Below are positions 26,306-34,902 of a stretch of 64,000 bases of DNA, in pieces. The stretch's first letter is position 1. Every line of letters begins with the position of its first letter. The translations under genes and the position numbers were made by a program. Origin of the DNA: Argonema antarcticum A004/B2 (GTDB lineage: Bacteria > Cyanobacteriota > Cyanobacteriia > Cyanobacteriales > Aerosakkonemataceae); the NCBI RefSeq assembly GCF_023333585.1, contig NZ_JAIQZN010000009.1, positions 62,001 to 126,000 on the forward strand. The letters are read 5' to 3'. The notes beneath the pieces were generated by a model. That model worked only from the letters and a program-made list of their open reading frames with translations, was not told the origin of the DNA and ran no database searches.

Positions 26306-26579
26306 CAATGGTCAGTGGTCAGTGGTCAGTGGTCAGTTGTCAGTGGTCAGTTGTCAGTTGTCAGTGGTCAGTGGTCAGTTGTCAGTGGTCAGTGGTCAAT
26401 GGTCAGTGGTCAGTGGTCAGTGGTCAGTGGTCAGTGGTCAGTGGTCAGTGGTCAAGAAAATTTCGCCTCTGCCCCTCTGCCCCTCTGCCCCTCTGCCCCT
26501 CTGCCCCTCTCCCTCACTCCCCCACTCCCCCACTCCCCCACTCCCTCACTCCCTTCTTGACTTTTGACTTTTGACTTTT
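26306..26579. repeat. Large STRR array: agtggtc heptamers, then gcccctct and ccccact octamers
   Basis: About 21 heptamers (agtggtc with agttgtc variants) fill 26306-26453. gcccctct octamers follow (about 26465-26510), then cactcccc units (about 26515-26555) and ttgactt heptamers up to the ABC gene stop. Long ORFs through this block in three frames are products of the periodicity and not genes. Confidence 0.95.
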
Positions 26580-28127
26580 CTAGTGTCCGGCCATACGTTG
26601 ACCGATGGTAGCGAAATCGGCGTCTTTTATCTCACTTTCATAAACAAATTTACCTTCGCTGATGACAAGGATGCGATCACTCAATTTCAATATTTCATCC
26701 AAATCTTCACTCACTAGCAACACCGCCACGCCTCGATTTCGCGCTGACACAATCTGACCGTGAATAAACTCAACTGCCGCAAAATCCAGACCGAAACAGG
26801 GATTAGCAGCGATCAGCAATTTCACCGTATCCGATGAAAGTTCCCGTGCCAAAACGGTTCGCTGCACATTGCCGCCGGAAAGGTTACCAACTGGTGTGTC
26901 TGCGGAGGGTGTTTTGATGGAAAACTGAGTAATTAAAACCTGGGCTACTTGACGGATGATGTTTTGGAGGAGGAACACGCCGCTTTTGGCTTGCGGTGCG
27001 CGATCGAATGTGCGTAATGCCAGATTTTCTGCCACACTCATATAAGGTACGCAGGCATTTTTGAGCGGTTCCTCCGGCAGCGAGAAAATTTGATGTTTGT
27101 ACATTTCCTTTCGCGTTGCCTTATAAACTTCCCCATTTACCAAAATTTCCCCAGCCGTGGCGGGACGCTGACCTGCTAATACTTCTACCAGTTCCCGCTG
27201 ACCGTTACCAGAGACGCCAGCAATTCCCACAATCTCGCCAGCGTGTACGGTGAGGTTAACACCGCAAACTGCTTCCAGTCCATTATCCTTATTGGCGTGA
27301 AGGTCTTGGGCTTCCAGGACGGCGATGCGATCGCCTGGTGCAGTCTTCTCAACAGGTTTTGCTTCGCGCCTCTCACCCAGCATCATTTGCGCCATGTCGG
27401 CGACGGTGAGATTTTTTACCAAGCCGTTACCGGCAAACTTACCTTTACGCAGTACGGTGACTTCATCCACAAAAGCCATCACTTCGCGGAATTTGTGGCT
27501 GATCATCAATACGCTTAACTTTCCGGCGGTTACTTCTTGGCGCAATAATCCTAGAACTTCATCGGCTTCGAGGGGAGTAAGTACTGAGGTAGGCTCATCC
27601 AAAATTAGAATTCGACTTTTAAGATAAAGCTGTTTGAGAATTTCCAGTTTCTGCTTTTGTCCGGCTGCCAATTGTGCGACGGGAGTATGTAAATCTACCT
27701 GAAAAGGAGCCGATTTCATAAACAGGGTGAGGCGATCGTACTCTTCATCCCACTTAATTATATTGGCACTGTCGAAGCGGGACAGCACCAAATTTTCTGC
27801 TACGGTCATGGCAGGCACTGAGGTGAAGTGCTGATAAACCATGCCAATGCCGTATTTGTGAGCATCGCGGGGACTGCTAATGTCGCGAGATTGCTGGTCA
27901 ATCAAAACTTCCCCGCTGTCAGCAGTATAAAAACCCATCACGCACTTGACAAGGGTACTTTTGCCCGCCCCATTCTCGCCCAGCAGCGCGTGGAATGTCC
28001 CCGGTTTCAGTGTCATTGAGACATTATCCAGCGCTGTCATCGTGCCAAAACGCTTGGTCATGTTCACCACCTCTAGTTCTGGTGGCTTGGTTATCTCTAC
28101 CGTTTTGCTGTTTGTAGTTACAGTCAT
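26580..28127 (-). CDS. BmpA-type (nucleoside) ABC transporter, duplicated ATPase
   Basis: 515 residues with two fused ABC domains, as in sugar/nucleoside importers (YufO/NupO, RbsA-like). Domain 1 is complete: Walker A GENGAGKST, signature LAAGQKQKLEIL, Walker B ILILDEPTS. Domain 2 is degenerate: GVSGNGQRELVEVL lacks GK[S/T], the signature LSGGNVQRTVLAREL is kept, and Walker B is LLIAANPCFGLD, a pattern normal for this subfamily. It would energise uptake of nucleosides or a related purine compound. The permeases and the lipoprotein receptor are not in the window, so it is unlinked from them. Confidence 0.9.
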   Translation of the reverse strand: MTVTTNSKTVEITKPPELEVVNMTKRFGTMTALDNVSMTLKPGTFHALLGENGAGKSTLVKCVMGFYTADSGEVLIDQQSRDISSPRDAHKYGIGMVYQHFTSVPAMTVAENLVLSRFDSANIIKWDEEYDRLTLFMKSAPFQVDLHTPVAQLAAGQKQKLEILKQLYLKSRILILDEPTSVLTPLEADEVLGLLRQEVTAGKLSVLMISHKFREVMAFVDEVTVLRKGKFAGNGLVKNLTVADMAQMMLGERREAKPVEKTAPGDRIAVLEAQDLHANKDNGLEAVCGVNLTVHAGEIVGIAGVSGNGQRELVEVLAGQRPATAGEILVNGEVYKATRKEMYKHQIFSLPEEPLKNACVPYMSVAENLALRTFDRAPQAKSGVFLLQNIIRQVAQVLITQFSIKTPSADTPVGNLSGGNVQRTVLARELSSDTVKLLIAANPCFGLDFAAVEFIHGQIVSARNRGVAVLLVSEDLDEILKLSDRILVISEGKFVYESEIKDADFATIGQRMAGH

Positions 28128-28146
28128 CTAAGACCTCACCTCGATC

Positions 28147-28220
28147 GGGGACACTTTTAGCCAAATATCTCATTATCCGTTAAATTAAAATGTTCGGCTA
28201 GAACGTTTTTAAGTGTCCCC
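28147..28220 (-). promoter_or_regulatory. Leader hairpin upstream of ABC ATPase gene
   Basis: Perfect arms ggggacactt (28147-28156) and aagtgtcccc (28211-28220) enclose a second stem tagcc/ggcta and an AT-rich loop. It lies 20-93 bases upstream of the ABC start, where a 5' UTR element or operator would be. No known riboswitch consensus was recognised. Confidence 0.35.
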
Positions 28221-28472
28221 ATCAGATTCAGTAATCGCTCCGTTAAATTTGGTATCTTTTACTTTTATTAGAAACCAGGTTCTGTTAACCTATTCTGAAC
28301 ATGGCGTAGTTTTAGAAAGTCACAAGTTAACAATACTTAAAAACTTTTAACAACTCTTTATGGTCAGTTGTTTATTTCCTAGTGACTGACCGCTGTAGGC
28401 AAGGGTTTACCCCGCGCCTACGCGACTGCATCAGATGTGACTTTTGGATTGAGGGATGGTGAGGGAATAAAG

Positions 28473-28790
28473 ATGAAGCATTACGCTGAAGAATGGATCT
28501 CGGAATGGTGCCAAGAAAATGGCTGGACTGATTTAGTTGTCGCGGGTTATGACACCTACTGGGCTTTTCCGCCCGGAGCAGTAATGCCGGAGCCAATACC
28601 TAGTAAAGCGCTCAGATTAATTAAAGCACAAAAAGGATTAAGTGCTGAGGAAAGATTGTGGGCGATCGCATCTGTGGTTGGGGCGATGGTAGCCGCAATT
28701 ATAAGTTATGTCATGAAGTGTCCGATGCCAATGGTTGCGGCTTTTGGTTTTTGCGCCGTTACGGTAGGTCAACTTGAGGTAGAAGATTGA
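28473..28790 (+). CDS. Unknown small membrane-associated protein
   Basis: The start is set at the ATG before KHYAEEWISEWCQENGW, preceded by gaataaag; the upstream GTG at 28437 adds an unlikely leader. 105 residues. A soluble N-terminal part with many Trp (EEWISEWCQENGWTDLVVA) is followed by a hydrophobic C-terminal half (IASVVGAMVAAIISYVMKC; VAAFGFCAVTVG) with one or two membrane helices. No family assigned. It is divergent from the ABC gene and 82 bases before the next small membrane protein. Confidence 0.65.
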   Translation: MKHYAEEWISEWCQENGWTDLVVAGYDTYWAFPPGAVMPEPIPSKALRLIKAQKGLSAEERLWAIASVVGAMVAAIISYVMKCPMPMVAAFGFCAVTVGQLEVED

Positions 28791-28872
28791 GGGATTTAAG
28801 ATGGTAAATTTACGTACTTGCCGTTCAAAAAATCAGCGGATAGAATAGCGATATTTATCAGGTGGATAAGCT

Positions 28873-29238
28873 ATGAAACCCAGCCTAATAATAGCTCTAC
28901 TCATGGTAGTGGCTCTAGTCGGTGTGGCGATCTGGCATAATAATTCCAGGAATACCGATGGGATAGATCCAATTTTGCTCCAGGCTGTCAGAGGAGATAA
29001 AGCCTTAGCAAAACGACTGCTGGAACACGCGAAATTTAAGTATCCAGGAAAGTCTGACAGATGGTATCGAGAGAAAATTATTTACGATTTAGAACGTGAT
29101 GGCGCAGGCGGTAGGGGTCGTGCCACAACCTATCGTATGAGTTCCAGAGAAACTTGGCAAAACATTTACCTGATTAGTGCTGTCATCGGGCTGGCCAACT
29201 CAATTGTATACTCGATCACTCGCTTGTTCAAAGGTTAA
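28873..29238 (+). CDS. Unknown 121-residue membrane-anchored protein
   Basis: Signal-anchor at the N-terminus (KPSLIIALLMVVALVGVAIW), then a soluble region with HAKFKYPGKSDRWYREKIIY and a Gly/Arg patch (GAGGRGRATTYR), and a weak second hydrophobic helix near the end (IYLISAVIGLANSIVY). Function unknown. The gene follows the previous small protein on the same strand and could form a two-gene unit. A ribosome-binding site is not obvious. Confidence 0.65.
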   Translation: MKPSLIIALLMVVALVGVAIWHNNSRNTDGIDPILLQAVRGDKALAKRLLEHAKFKYPGKSDRWYREKIIYDLERDGAGGRGRATTYRMSSRETWQNIYLISAVIGLANSIVYSITRLFKG

Positions 29239-29313
29239 TATTTTCCGACTCTAATCATTTTATATGCCAATTCGGAACACAGTGGAGCGTAAACACCTTC
29301 CAGTCACCAGTCC

Positions 29314-30144
29314 CTAAGAACGCGGATCGAGACTATCGCGCAAACCATCACCCAAAAGATTGAAAGCTAAAACAGTCAGGGTAATAAATAAACCGGGGAA
29401 AATTGTTGTCCAAGGTGAAGAAAGAGAATAGCCACTTTTAAAAGCATCAGATAGCATCGTTCCTAACTCTGGTGTAGGAGGTTGTGCGCCTAAACCCAAA
29501 AAACCCAATCCTGCCGCTTCCAGGGTAGCAGTACCTATAGAAAGAGTGGCTTGTACGACTAACGGCGATAGGGTGCTGGGCAAAATGTGGTTGAAAATAA
29601 TGCGCGTTGGAGAAGCACCGAGAGCTTTCGTTGCTATTACAAATTCCTGTTCTCTCAGGGATAGTACCATGCTGCGCGTAAGTCTGATATAAATCGGGAT
29701 TTGTACTACTCCCACGGCGATCATAACGCTTTGCAGACTGGGGCCACTAACGGTGACGATCGCGATCGCTAACAGTATAGAAGGAAAAGCTAACAAAATA
29801 TCAGTTAACCACCCAATTACCGTTTCGATATAACCTCGGAAATAGCCAGCAATCAGTCCCAAAATTAATCCTACAATTAATCCCAATCCTACCGATATCA
29901 GTCCGACAGTCAGAGAGGTTCGCATTCCGTACCACACCAGAACTAAAATATCTCTCCCTAACCCGTCAGTGCCAAACCAATGTTCGGAATTCGGAGGTTT
30001 CAACCGCAACAGATAGTTTCTGTCGGTGGCGGGGTCGTAGGGATGGAGAATTGGCGCTAAAAGGGAAATTAGTAGGATAGCGATTGTTAGGATTAGGCCA
30101 ATTTTCCCAGAAGTGGATTGTAAAAACCGTTTAAGTGGATTCAT
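29314..30144 (-). CDS. dppC: Peptide ABC transporter permease, DppC type
   Basis: 276 residues with about six membrane helices. The N-terminal DppC motif HPYDPATDRN and EHWFGTDGLGRDILVLVWYG are diagnostic, and the permease loop EQEFVIATKALGASPTRIIF (EAA motif) contacts the ATPase. It pairs with the DppB-type permease to import oligopeptides, dipeptides or similar solutes. In its operon it should follow dppB directly, but an S23-type gene and purine-rich repeats are interposed. The ATPases are not in the window. Symbol by family only; the substrate is unproven. Confidence 0.88.
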   Translation of the reverse strand: MNPLKRFLQSTSGKIGLILTIAILLISLLAPILHPYDPATDRNYLLRLKPPNSEHWFGTDGLGRDILVLVWYGMRTSLTVGLISVGLGLIVGLILGLIAGYFRGYIETVIGWLTDILLAFPSILLAIAIVTVSGPSLQSVMIAVGVVQIPIYIRLTRSMVLSLREQEFVIATKALGASPTRIIFNHILPSTLSPLVVQATLSIGTATLEAAGLGFLGLGAQPPTPELGTMLSDAFKSGYSLSSPWTTIFPGLFITLTVLAFNLLGDGLRDSLDPRS

Positions 30145-30149
30145 GGAAA

Positions 30150-30190
30150 GGAGGGAGAGGGACGAGGGAGAGGGACAGGGACGAGGGAAA
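30150..30190. repeat. Purine-rich tract left of S23 gene
   Basis: ggagggagagggacgaggga and similar units fill this stretch. It is the inverted counterpart of the pyrimidine tract at 30640-30665 on the other side of the S23 gene. Confidence 0.8.
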
Positions 30191-30191
30191 G

Positions 30192-30545
30192 TTATTTGTT
30201 GCCCAGAGACTTCATCATTGCTGAGAGCATTTGACGAATTTCAATACACTGTTTGATGACTGGTTGCAAATCCGTGTCAGTCATTTTCATACGCTGAGCT
30301 AGTATTAACTGTGTAATCACTTCGTTTGCCGAACCACGAGCAATTCCTAAAAATTGAATGTATTCACCAGTTGTACGACGACCATAACCTTCTGCAATGT
30401 TCGATGCAACAGATATTGATGAACGCTCTAGCTGCTGGCACAGACTAAACCTATACTGGGTTGGAAATGTTAGTGCCACTCTGTATACTGCCTCTGCCAT
30501 ATCCATCGCTTTCTGCCACACTTGCAACTCTTCAAAACTACTCAT
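30192..30545 (-). CDS. Four-helix bundle protein (S23/IVP family)
   Basis: The start is set at the ATG before SSFEELQVWQKAMDMAEAVY, the standard family opening; the frame continues upstream 28 more codons without conservation. 117 residues. The core SSISVASNIAEGYGRRTTGE is the S23 hallmark. Such proteins are encoded in 23S rRNA intervening sequences and as free genes, and are related to the Avd accessory protein of diversity-generating retroelements; the molecular role is unknown (nucleic-acid binding suspected). No reverse transcriptase is nearby. It sits between dppB and dppC, flanked by inverted purine/pyrimidine tracts, as if inserted. Confidence 0.88.
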   Translation of the reverse strand: MSSFEELQVWQKAMDMAEAVYRVALTFPTQYRFSLCQQLERSSISVASNIAEGYGRRTTGEYIQFLGIARGSANEVITQLILAQRMKMTDTDLQPVIKQCIEIRQMLSAMMKSLGNK

Positions 30546-30639
30546 AGGTAATCTACCCCTTAATTTCACCAAACTAAAAGCTTTTTTCTGACCTTTCGCC
30601 ATTTCTATGCAAATGTTCGTAAAAAACATATTTTTTACC

Positions 30640-30665
30640 CCCTCCCTCTCCCTCTTCCCTCTCCC
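30640..30665. repeat. Pyrimidine-rich tract right of S23 gene
   Basis: cctccctctccctcttccct and more; it mirrors the purine tract at 30150-30190. Ends at the dppB stop. Confidence 0.8.
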
Positions 30666-31676
30666 TCATTTGTATTGAATTCTCGGATCGAACAAAGCAT
30701 AAGATATATCAACTAACAAATTAATTAGCACAAAAGTCACGGACACAAACACCACCCCGCCTTGCACAACAGGGTAATCTCGCGCTAGAATTCCCTCATA
30801 TATCCAAGAACCAATTCCCGGCCAAGAAAAGATTGTTTCAGTGAGAATGGCTCCACCAAGAAGGTTACCGAATTGTAAACCTATAGTGGTACTAATTGGC
30901 AATAAAGCATTTTTCAGCGCGTGTTGGAATATAACTAAGTATCTGGGAACGCCTTTTGCTTTAGCAGTGCGTATATAATCTTGCAATAGCACTTCCAGCA
31001 TGGCACTGCGCGTAATCCGAGCGATAATTGCTAGGGGGATAGTGCCTAATGTTAGTGCTGGTAAAATAAGGTGAACTAGCACATCTTTTAAGTTTGCTAT
31101 ATCAAATCTGAACAAAGAATCCAGCACATAAAAGTTTGTGATTGGTTTGAAATTGAAACCAGTTTCAACACTAATTCGCCCGCTGGGAGGTAGCAGTTGT
31201 AGGTTGACTGCAAATAAGTAAATTAGCAATAATCCTAACCAGTATACTGGTAGAGAAACACCAATCAAAGAGCCACTCATTAAGAGATTATCGAGCCAGC
31301 TATTTTTGCGAACTGCGGCGAAAATTCCGGCTGGTATTCCCAAAGTAATTGCTATTAACATCGCGGCGACGGATAACTCAAATGTAGCAGGCCAGCGATT
31401 TTTTATCTCATCGGCAATCGGAATACCGCTGATAATACTGGTGCCAAAGTCGAAGCGAATTAGCTTTTCTAGAAATGCGAGATATTGTAGGGGTAAAGGC
31501 CGATTTAAACCTAACTGCTGTCTGAGTGCTTCCACTTGTTCTGGTGTGGCTCTTTCTCCTGATAGTACTACGGCTGGATCGCCTGGTATTAGGTGCAACA
31601 ATACGAATACTAAAAGGGTAATTCCTAATAAAACTGGTAGGAGGCTGAGTAGGCGTTTGGCGATGTATTTCCACAT
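30666..31676 (-). CDS. dppB: Peptide ABC transporter permease, DppB type
   Basis: 336 residues with six membrane helices. The N-terminus IAKRLLSLLPVLLGITLLVF and LIPGDPAVVLSGERATPEQV define the DppB group. The EAA loop is DYIRTAKAKGVPRYLVIFQH. It forms the import channel with the DppC-type protein and receives substrate from the lipoprotein encoded upstream on the same strand. Spacing to the binding-protein gene is 296 bases and contains a repeat remnant, so a separate promoter is possible. Confidence 0.9.
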   Translation of the reverse strand: MWKYIAKRLLSLLPVLLGITLLVFVLLHLIPGDPAVVLSGERATPEQVEALRQQLGLNRPLPLQYLAFLEKLIRFDFGTSIISGIPIADEIKNRWPATFELSVAAMLIAITLGIPAGIFAAVRKNSWLDNLLMSGSLIGVSLPVYWLGLLLIYLFAVNLQLLPPSGRISVETGFNFKPITNFYVLDSLFRFDIANLKDVLVHLILPALTLGTIPLAIIARITRSAMLEVLLQDYIRTAKAKGVPRYLVIFQHALKNALLPISTTIGLQFGNLLGGAILTETIFSWPGIGSWIYEGILARDYPVVQGGVVFVSVTFVLINLLVDISYALFDPRIQYK

Positions 31677-31824
31677 AAATTTTTGCGATCGAGTAGGGTG
31701 CGTTAGTAACGCATCATACCAAATCCTGGTTAAATACTCCCTTTATCTTCTTCGTCTTCTCTCTTCGCTCTCTGTGTCTGGAGCGATTATTTAAAAAGGG
31801 GCTAACAAACCCGGATTTGGTATC

Positions 31825-31932
31825 GGATCATGTCCTGTTACATGGGCATTTACTGTGAGCATCATTGGTTAAATTTAACCACAGATGAAGACAGATGAAC
31901 GCAGATGAACGCAGATAAGATCGGATATGATT
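31825..31932 (-). repeat. tatcatgtccgg MITE-like element, copy C (degraded, reversed)
   Basis: Reverse orientation. gatcatgtcctgttacat at the left end and gatcggatatgatt at the right end are its borders. Inside is accacagatgaagacagatg with gaacgcagat units, the reverse complement of the inner part of the copies at 33715 and 61374. Confidence 0.55.
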
Positions 31933-31972
31933 CATTACTGCAAGATCTGAGATTAATATACTGCTAAAATGC

Positions 31973-33604
31973 TCACTTTTTCTCAATTTGCTCAAATGAC
32001 TCGCTACCTAAAGGACTGGGAATCCATCCTTGAATGTTTTTGCGTTTAGCTAAAAGCGGCTGTGAATGTACGATCGGCAAACGTACTGCTTCGTTATGCA
32101 ATATTTCATCGACTTCAGCGTAAATTTTACCTCTAGCTGCTTTATCCCCAGTTGCTCTACCTCGATCTAAAAGTTGGGTAACTTTATCATTTTTCCAATT
32201 ACCTATATCATCGGTGGCACCAGGGCTAAAGTGGGGATAATAGAAGCTGTCGGGGTCGCCGTAGTCGGGTGTCCAGCCTAACATGAAAGCTTGAAAGCCT
32301 GGGGGTTTTCGACGATCGCTCAAGTAAGCTGCCCAATCTTTGGTATTCAGTTTGACGCGAATGCCGATCGCACTCAAGTCGGCAGCAAAAGCTTCAGCAA
32401 TTGGCTTGGGAGTAGGAAAATAAGGTCGCGAAACGGGCATATACCAAAGTTCTAAGTCAAAGCCATTGGAATAGCCTGCTTGAGCTAGTAATTGCTTGGC
32501 TTTTTGCGGGTTATACTTGTATTCCGTAATTTTACTTGATTGGGCCCAATTTAAAGATGGCGGCGTAAAATGGCTGTCGTGTTTGCCTAAATTGCCCCAG
32601 AAGGCTTGTACGATTTGGTCGTTGTTGATGGCAAGGGCGATCGCCTGCCGCACTTTCGCATCCCCAAGTGGCTTGTAGCTGGGATTCAGCGCCAAATAAC
32701 CTACATTAAAGGAAGGACGAGGAATGGCGACTAAATTGGTATCGCTCTCCACTTCTTTGCGCTGATCTGGTGCTAAATCTACCGTAAAATCAATCTGACC
32801 GGCTCTGAGTTGTGCTAATCTAGCTGCTGGATCGGTGATAAAACGGATTACCAATTGGTTGATTTTGGGGTCGCCTTTTTTCCAGTAATTGGGGTTTTTT
32901 TCTAGGAGAATGCGATCGCCTGTACGCCATTCCTTAAAAATAAATGGCCCCGTTCCTACTGCCAACGAACCTGGAGTCCCGTAACTAGCGCCAGCTTTCT
33001 TAATAGCAGCAGGACTGGCAATCCCGAAGTAACCCGAACCAATGGCGACAGGAAAAGCAGCAAACGGCTGTTTGAGCTTAAACTGAATTGTAGAATTATC
33101 CACCACCACAACATCTTGCAACAGTGATTCCGATTTCCCTTTAAAACCGCCGAAAACTTGCTGCCAAATTTCATAAGATTTGCCAGCATTGCGGTAACCG
33201 TTGGGATGTTGGGGGTTCCACCAGCGTTCTACATTAAACTTAACCGCCTCGGCATTAAAATCGCTACCGTCGTGAAATTTAACACCAGGACGAAGTTTAA
33301 ATGTCCAGACCTTACCATCCGCAGAAACAGACCAGGAAGTAGCTAGACTGGGTTGAAACTCGGTAGTACCGGGCTTAAATTCAATCAAGCGATTGTAGAT
33401 TTGTTGCTGCACAATGATTGAATTGCCGTCGGTGATATTCCCCGGTTCCAGGTTTACGGGTTGTCCCCCCGAACCGTAGACTAGCACTCCTTGTTGGGTT
33501 GCTGGTGGAGTAGTGGGGTTTTCAGATTTGCCACAGTTCGAGAGTATGATGGCAAAGGAACAAACTGCCGCCAAAAGAGGGAAGCGCCATCTTTTATGGT
33601 TCAT
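31973..33604 (-). CDS. dppA: Peptide/solute ABC binding lipoprotein (SBP_bac_5)
   Basis: 543 residues. A lipoprotein signal ends at the lipobox LSNC (Cys24), so it is anchored in the plasma membrane facing the periplasm. The SBP_bac_5 fold is seen in EPGNITDGNSIIVQQQIYNR, then WTFKLRPGVKFHDGSDFNAE, and the later LRAGQIDFTVDL. It captures oligopeptides, dipeptides, nickel or a related solute and passes it to the DppB/DppC channel encoded downstream. The start at 33604 is followed by a normal n-region (NHKRWRF). Symbol by family only. Confidence 0.9.
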   Translation of the reverse strand: MNHKRWRFPLLAAVCSFAIILSNCGKSENPTTPPATQQGVLVYGSGGQPVNLEPGNITDGNSIIVQQQIYNRLIEFKPGTTEFQPSLATSWSVSADGKVWTFKLRPGVKFHDGSDFNAEAVKFNVERWWNPQHPNGYRNAGKSYEIWQQVFGGFKGKSESLLQDVVVVDNSTIQFKLKQPFAAFPVAIGSGYFGIASPAAIKKAGASYGTPGSLAVGTGPFIFKEWRTGDRILLEKNPNYWKKGDPKINQLVIRFITDPAARLAQLRAGQIDFTVDLAPDQRKEVESDTNLVAIPRPSFNVGYLALNPSYKPLGDAKVRQAIALAINNDQIVQAFWGNLGKHDSHFTPPSLNWAQSSKITEYKYNPQKAKQLLAQAGYSNGFDLELWYMPVSRPYFPTPKPIAEAFAADLSAIGIRVKLNTKDWAAYLSDRRKPPGFQAFMLGWTPDYGDPDSFYYPHFSPGATDDIGNWKNDKVTQLLDRGRATGDKAARGKIYAEVDEILHNEAVRLPIVHSQPLLAKRKNIQGWIPSPLGSESFEQIEKK

Positions 33605-33714
33605 GAGGCATTTTTGAGTAAAGTTGCGATCGAACGATTAACATTTTCACCTATTAAACACTGTTTAAGGACAATTTAACAGTAAAAGTGCTAAGTAACT
33701 CCAGTTGCTAGTTA

Positions 33715-33869
33715 TATCATCTCCGGTTACCTAAAAAATTCCTGTTCTTATTCTTATCTGTGTTCATCTGTGTTCATCTGTCTTCATCTGTGGTAAAAAC
33801 CTAACCAACGATGAAAACAGACAATTTGACGATATCACTCATGTACTAACGATGTAACCGAACACGATA
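33715..33869 (+). repeat. tatcatgtccgg MITE-like element, copy B
   Basis: Left end tatcatctccggttac and right end gtaaccgaacacgata are inverted repeats. The inside contains repeated tctgtgttcatc units and acgatgaaaacagacaattt. About 155 bp, no ORF. It shares its inner part with 61374-61524. Confidence 0.7.
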
Positions 33870-33908
33870 TTACGTTCCATAGGTTCTTGTTCAGAATGGA
33901 TAATGGCT

Positions 33909-33944
33909 ACGTTGTTGTGCTTTAGCGCTAAAGCGCAACAACGT
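33909..33944. repeat. gcgctttagcgc palindrome, copy 2
   Basis: Near-perfect palindrome extended by acgttgttg and caacaacgt arms. It lies 32 bases past the stop of the lipoprotein gene and may end its transcript. Confidence 0.8.
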
Positions 33945-33975
33945 ACCTGACTGTACAATTGCAACTGCGATTTAG

Positions 33976-34902
33976 CTACTGAACATTTACCCAAAAATCA
34001 GCTGTAACAACTTTTCCATTACGATTGAACTGGCCCCAGAGTTTATATTTTCCCGGTTGAGGGAATTTAGTCATAAAATGAACTTCTCCCCCAGAGTCAT
34101 GTTTCATTGCATGAGCATGAATATAATCTGCTTTCGTCAAGTTCGAGGATTGTTTTACTATGACTAAATGCCCTCGTTCTCCCAAATAAGGCTGCAAGTT
34201 TGTAACTGGTTGATTGTTAGAAGTATTTTTGAGATTAAAGATCGCGTGTACTTCTTCACCAGCTTTGAGTTTGGGTTTGGAAAATGTGATATTCACCTTG
34301 GTATCTCCAAAAGTCTTAGCAGTATTCAGGTCAATTGCTGGGGCAGATGGAGTGGCTCCGGGGACTCCTTTTTTCAATACTGAGACTTGTTCGTTTTGGC
34401 CAGATGGTTTGTAATCGGCGAAAAAAGTATATTGGCCCGATCGCGGAAAATTAGCCGTTACTTCAAAACGTCCATTTTGTTTATAAGTGGGATGAAGGTG
34501 ATCGAAAAACTGAAGATCGTCGCTGACAACAATCAGGTGCATGATTTTTTCCTGAAAGGTATCAAACTTGGTAATTGCCTTCCCCTTGGAGTCTTGAATA
34601 TTAATACCAAGCACAACAGGCTGATTCGGTTGAATATTTTTGCGATCGCTGAATAACGCCTTCGCTTGCGCTGAATTATTCCCATGATCCATATTATTGT
34701 GCATCGAATGTCCGGCATGAGGATCGGATGCAACAACAGGTGTTTCGCCTTTATCCATTAAATGACCTTCATGCTGCTTTATGGCAACAGAGTCAGATGT
34801 TTCTCCAGATTTAACTGCTTCTCCAGATTTAACCGTTGACGAACAACCTTGTGCAAGCAGGAGGGTTGAAATTATACCAAATGTTGTGACTAAGTGTTTC
34901 AT
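33976..34902 (-). CDS. His/Met-rich lipoprotein with duplicated domain
   Basis: 308 residues with a lipobox LLLAQGC (Cys20). A linker repeats VKSGEAVKSGET, followed by a His/Met cluster (DPHAGHSMHNNMDHGNN) that suggests copper or another soft-metal site. Two similar beta domains follow: the first has IMHLIVVSDDLQFFDHLHPT and SGQYTFFADYKPSG, the second GHLVIVKQSS, ADYIHAHAM and PGKYKLWGQFNRNG. This points to an internal duplication of a YtkA-like or cupredoxin-like fold. A periplasmic metal-binding role is inferred. Stands alone. Confidence 0.75.
   Translation of the reverse strand: MKHLVTTFGIISTLLLAQGCSSTVKSGEAVKSGETSDSVAIKQHEGHLMDKGETPVVASDPHAGHSMHNNMDHGNNSAQAKALFSDRKNIQPNQPVVLGINIQDSKGKAITKFDTFQEKIMHLIVVSDDLQFFDHLHPTYKQNGRFEVTANFPRSGQYTFFADYKPSGQNEQVSVLKKGVPGATPSAPAIDLNTAKTFGDTKVNITFSKPKLKAGEEVHAIFNLKNTSNNQPVTNLQPYLGERGHLVIVKQSSNLTKADYIHAHAMKHDSGGEVHFMTKFPQPGKYKLWGQFNRNGKVVTADFWVNVQ

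Noticed and set aside
26306-26453. CRISPR-like regular array
   Set aside because: Period of seven bases, no spacers, no cas genes.
26242-26574. Three overlapping ORFs through the heptamer array
   Set aside because: A 7-base repeat without stops is open in all three frames; the peptides are pure periodicity (VSGQWS) and have no start or homologue.
28147-28220. Purine riboswitch for the nucleoside-type ABC gene
   Set aside because: The three-way junction and conserved loop-loop bases were not seen; only a simple hairpin can be supported.
30192-30545. Diversity-generating retroelement (Avd-like protein)
   Set aside because: S23 relatives include Avd, but no reverse transcriptase, template repeat or variable repeat is present nearby.
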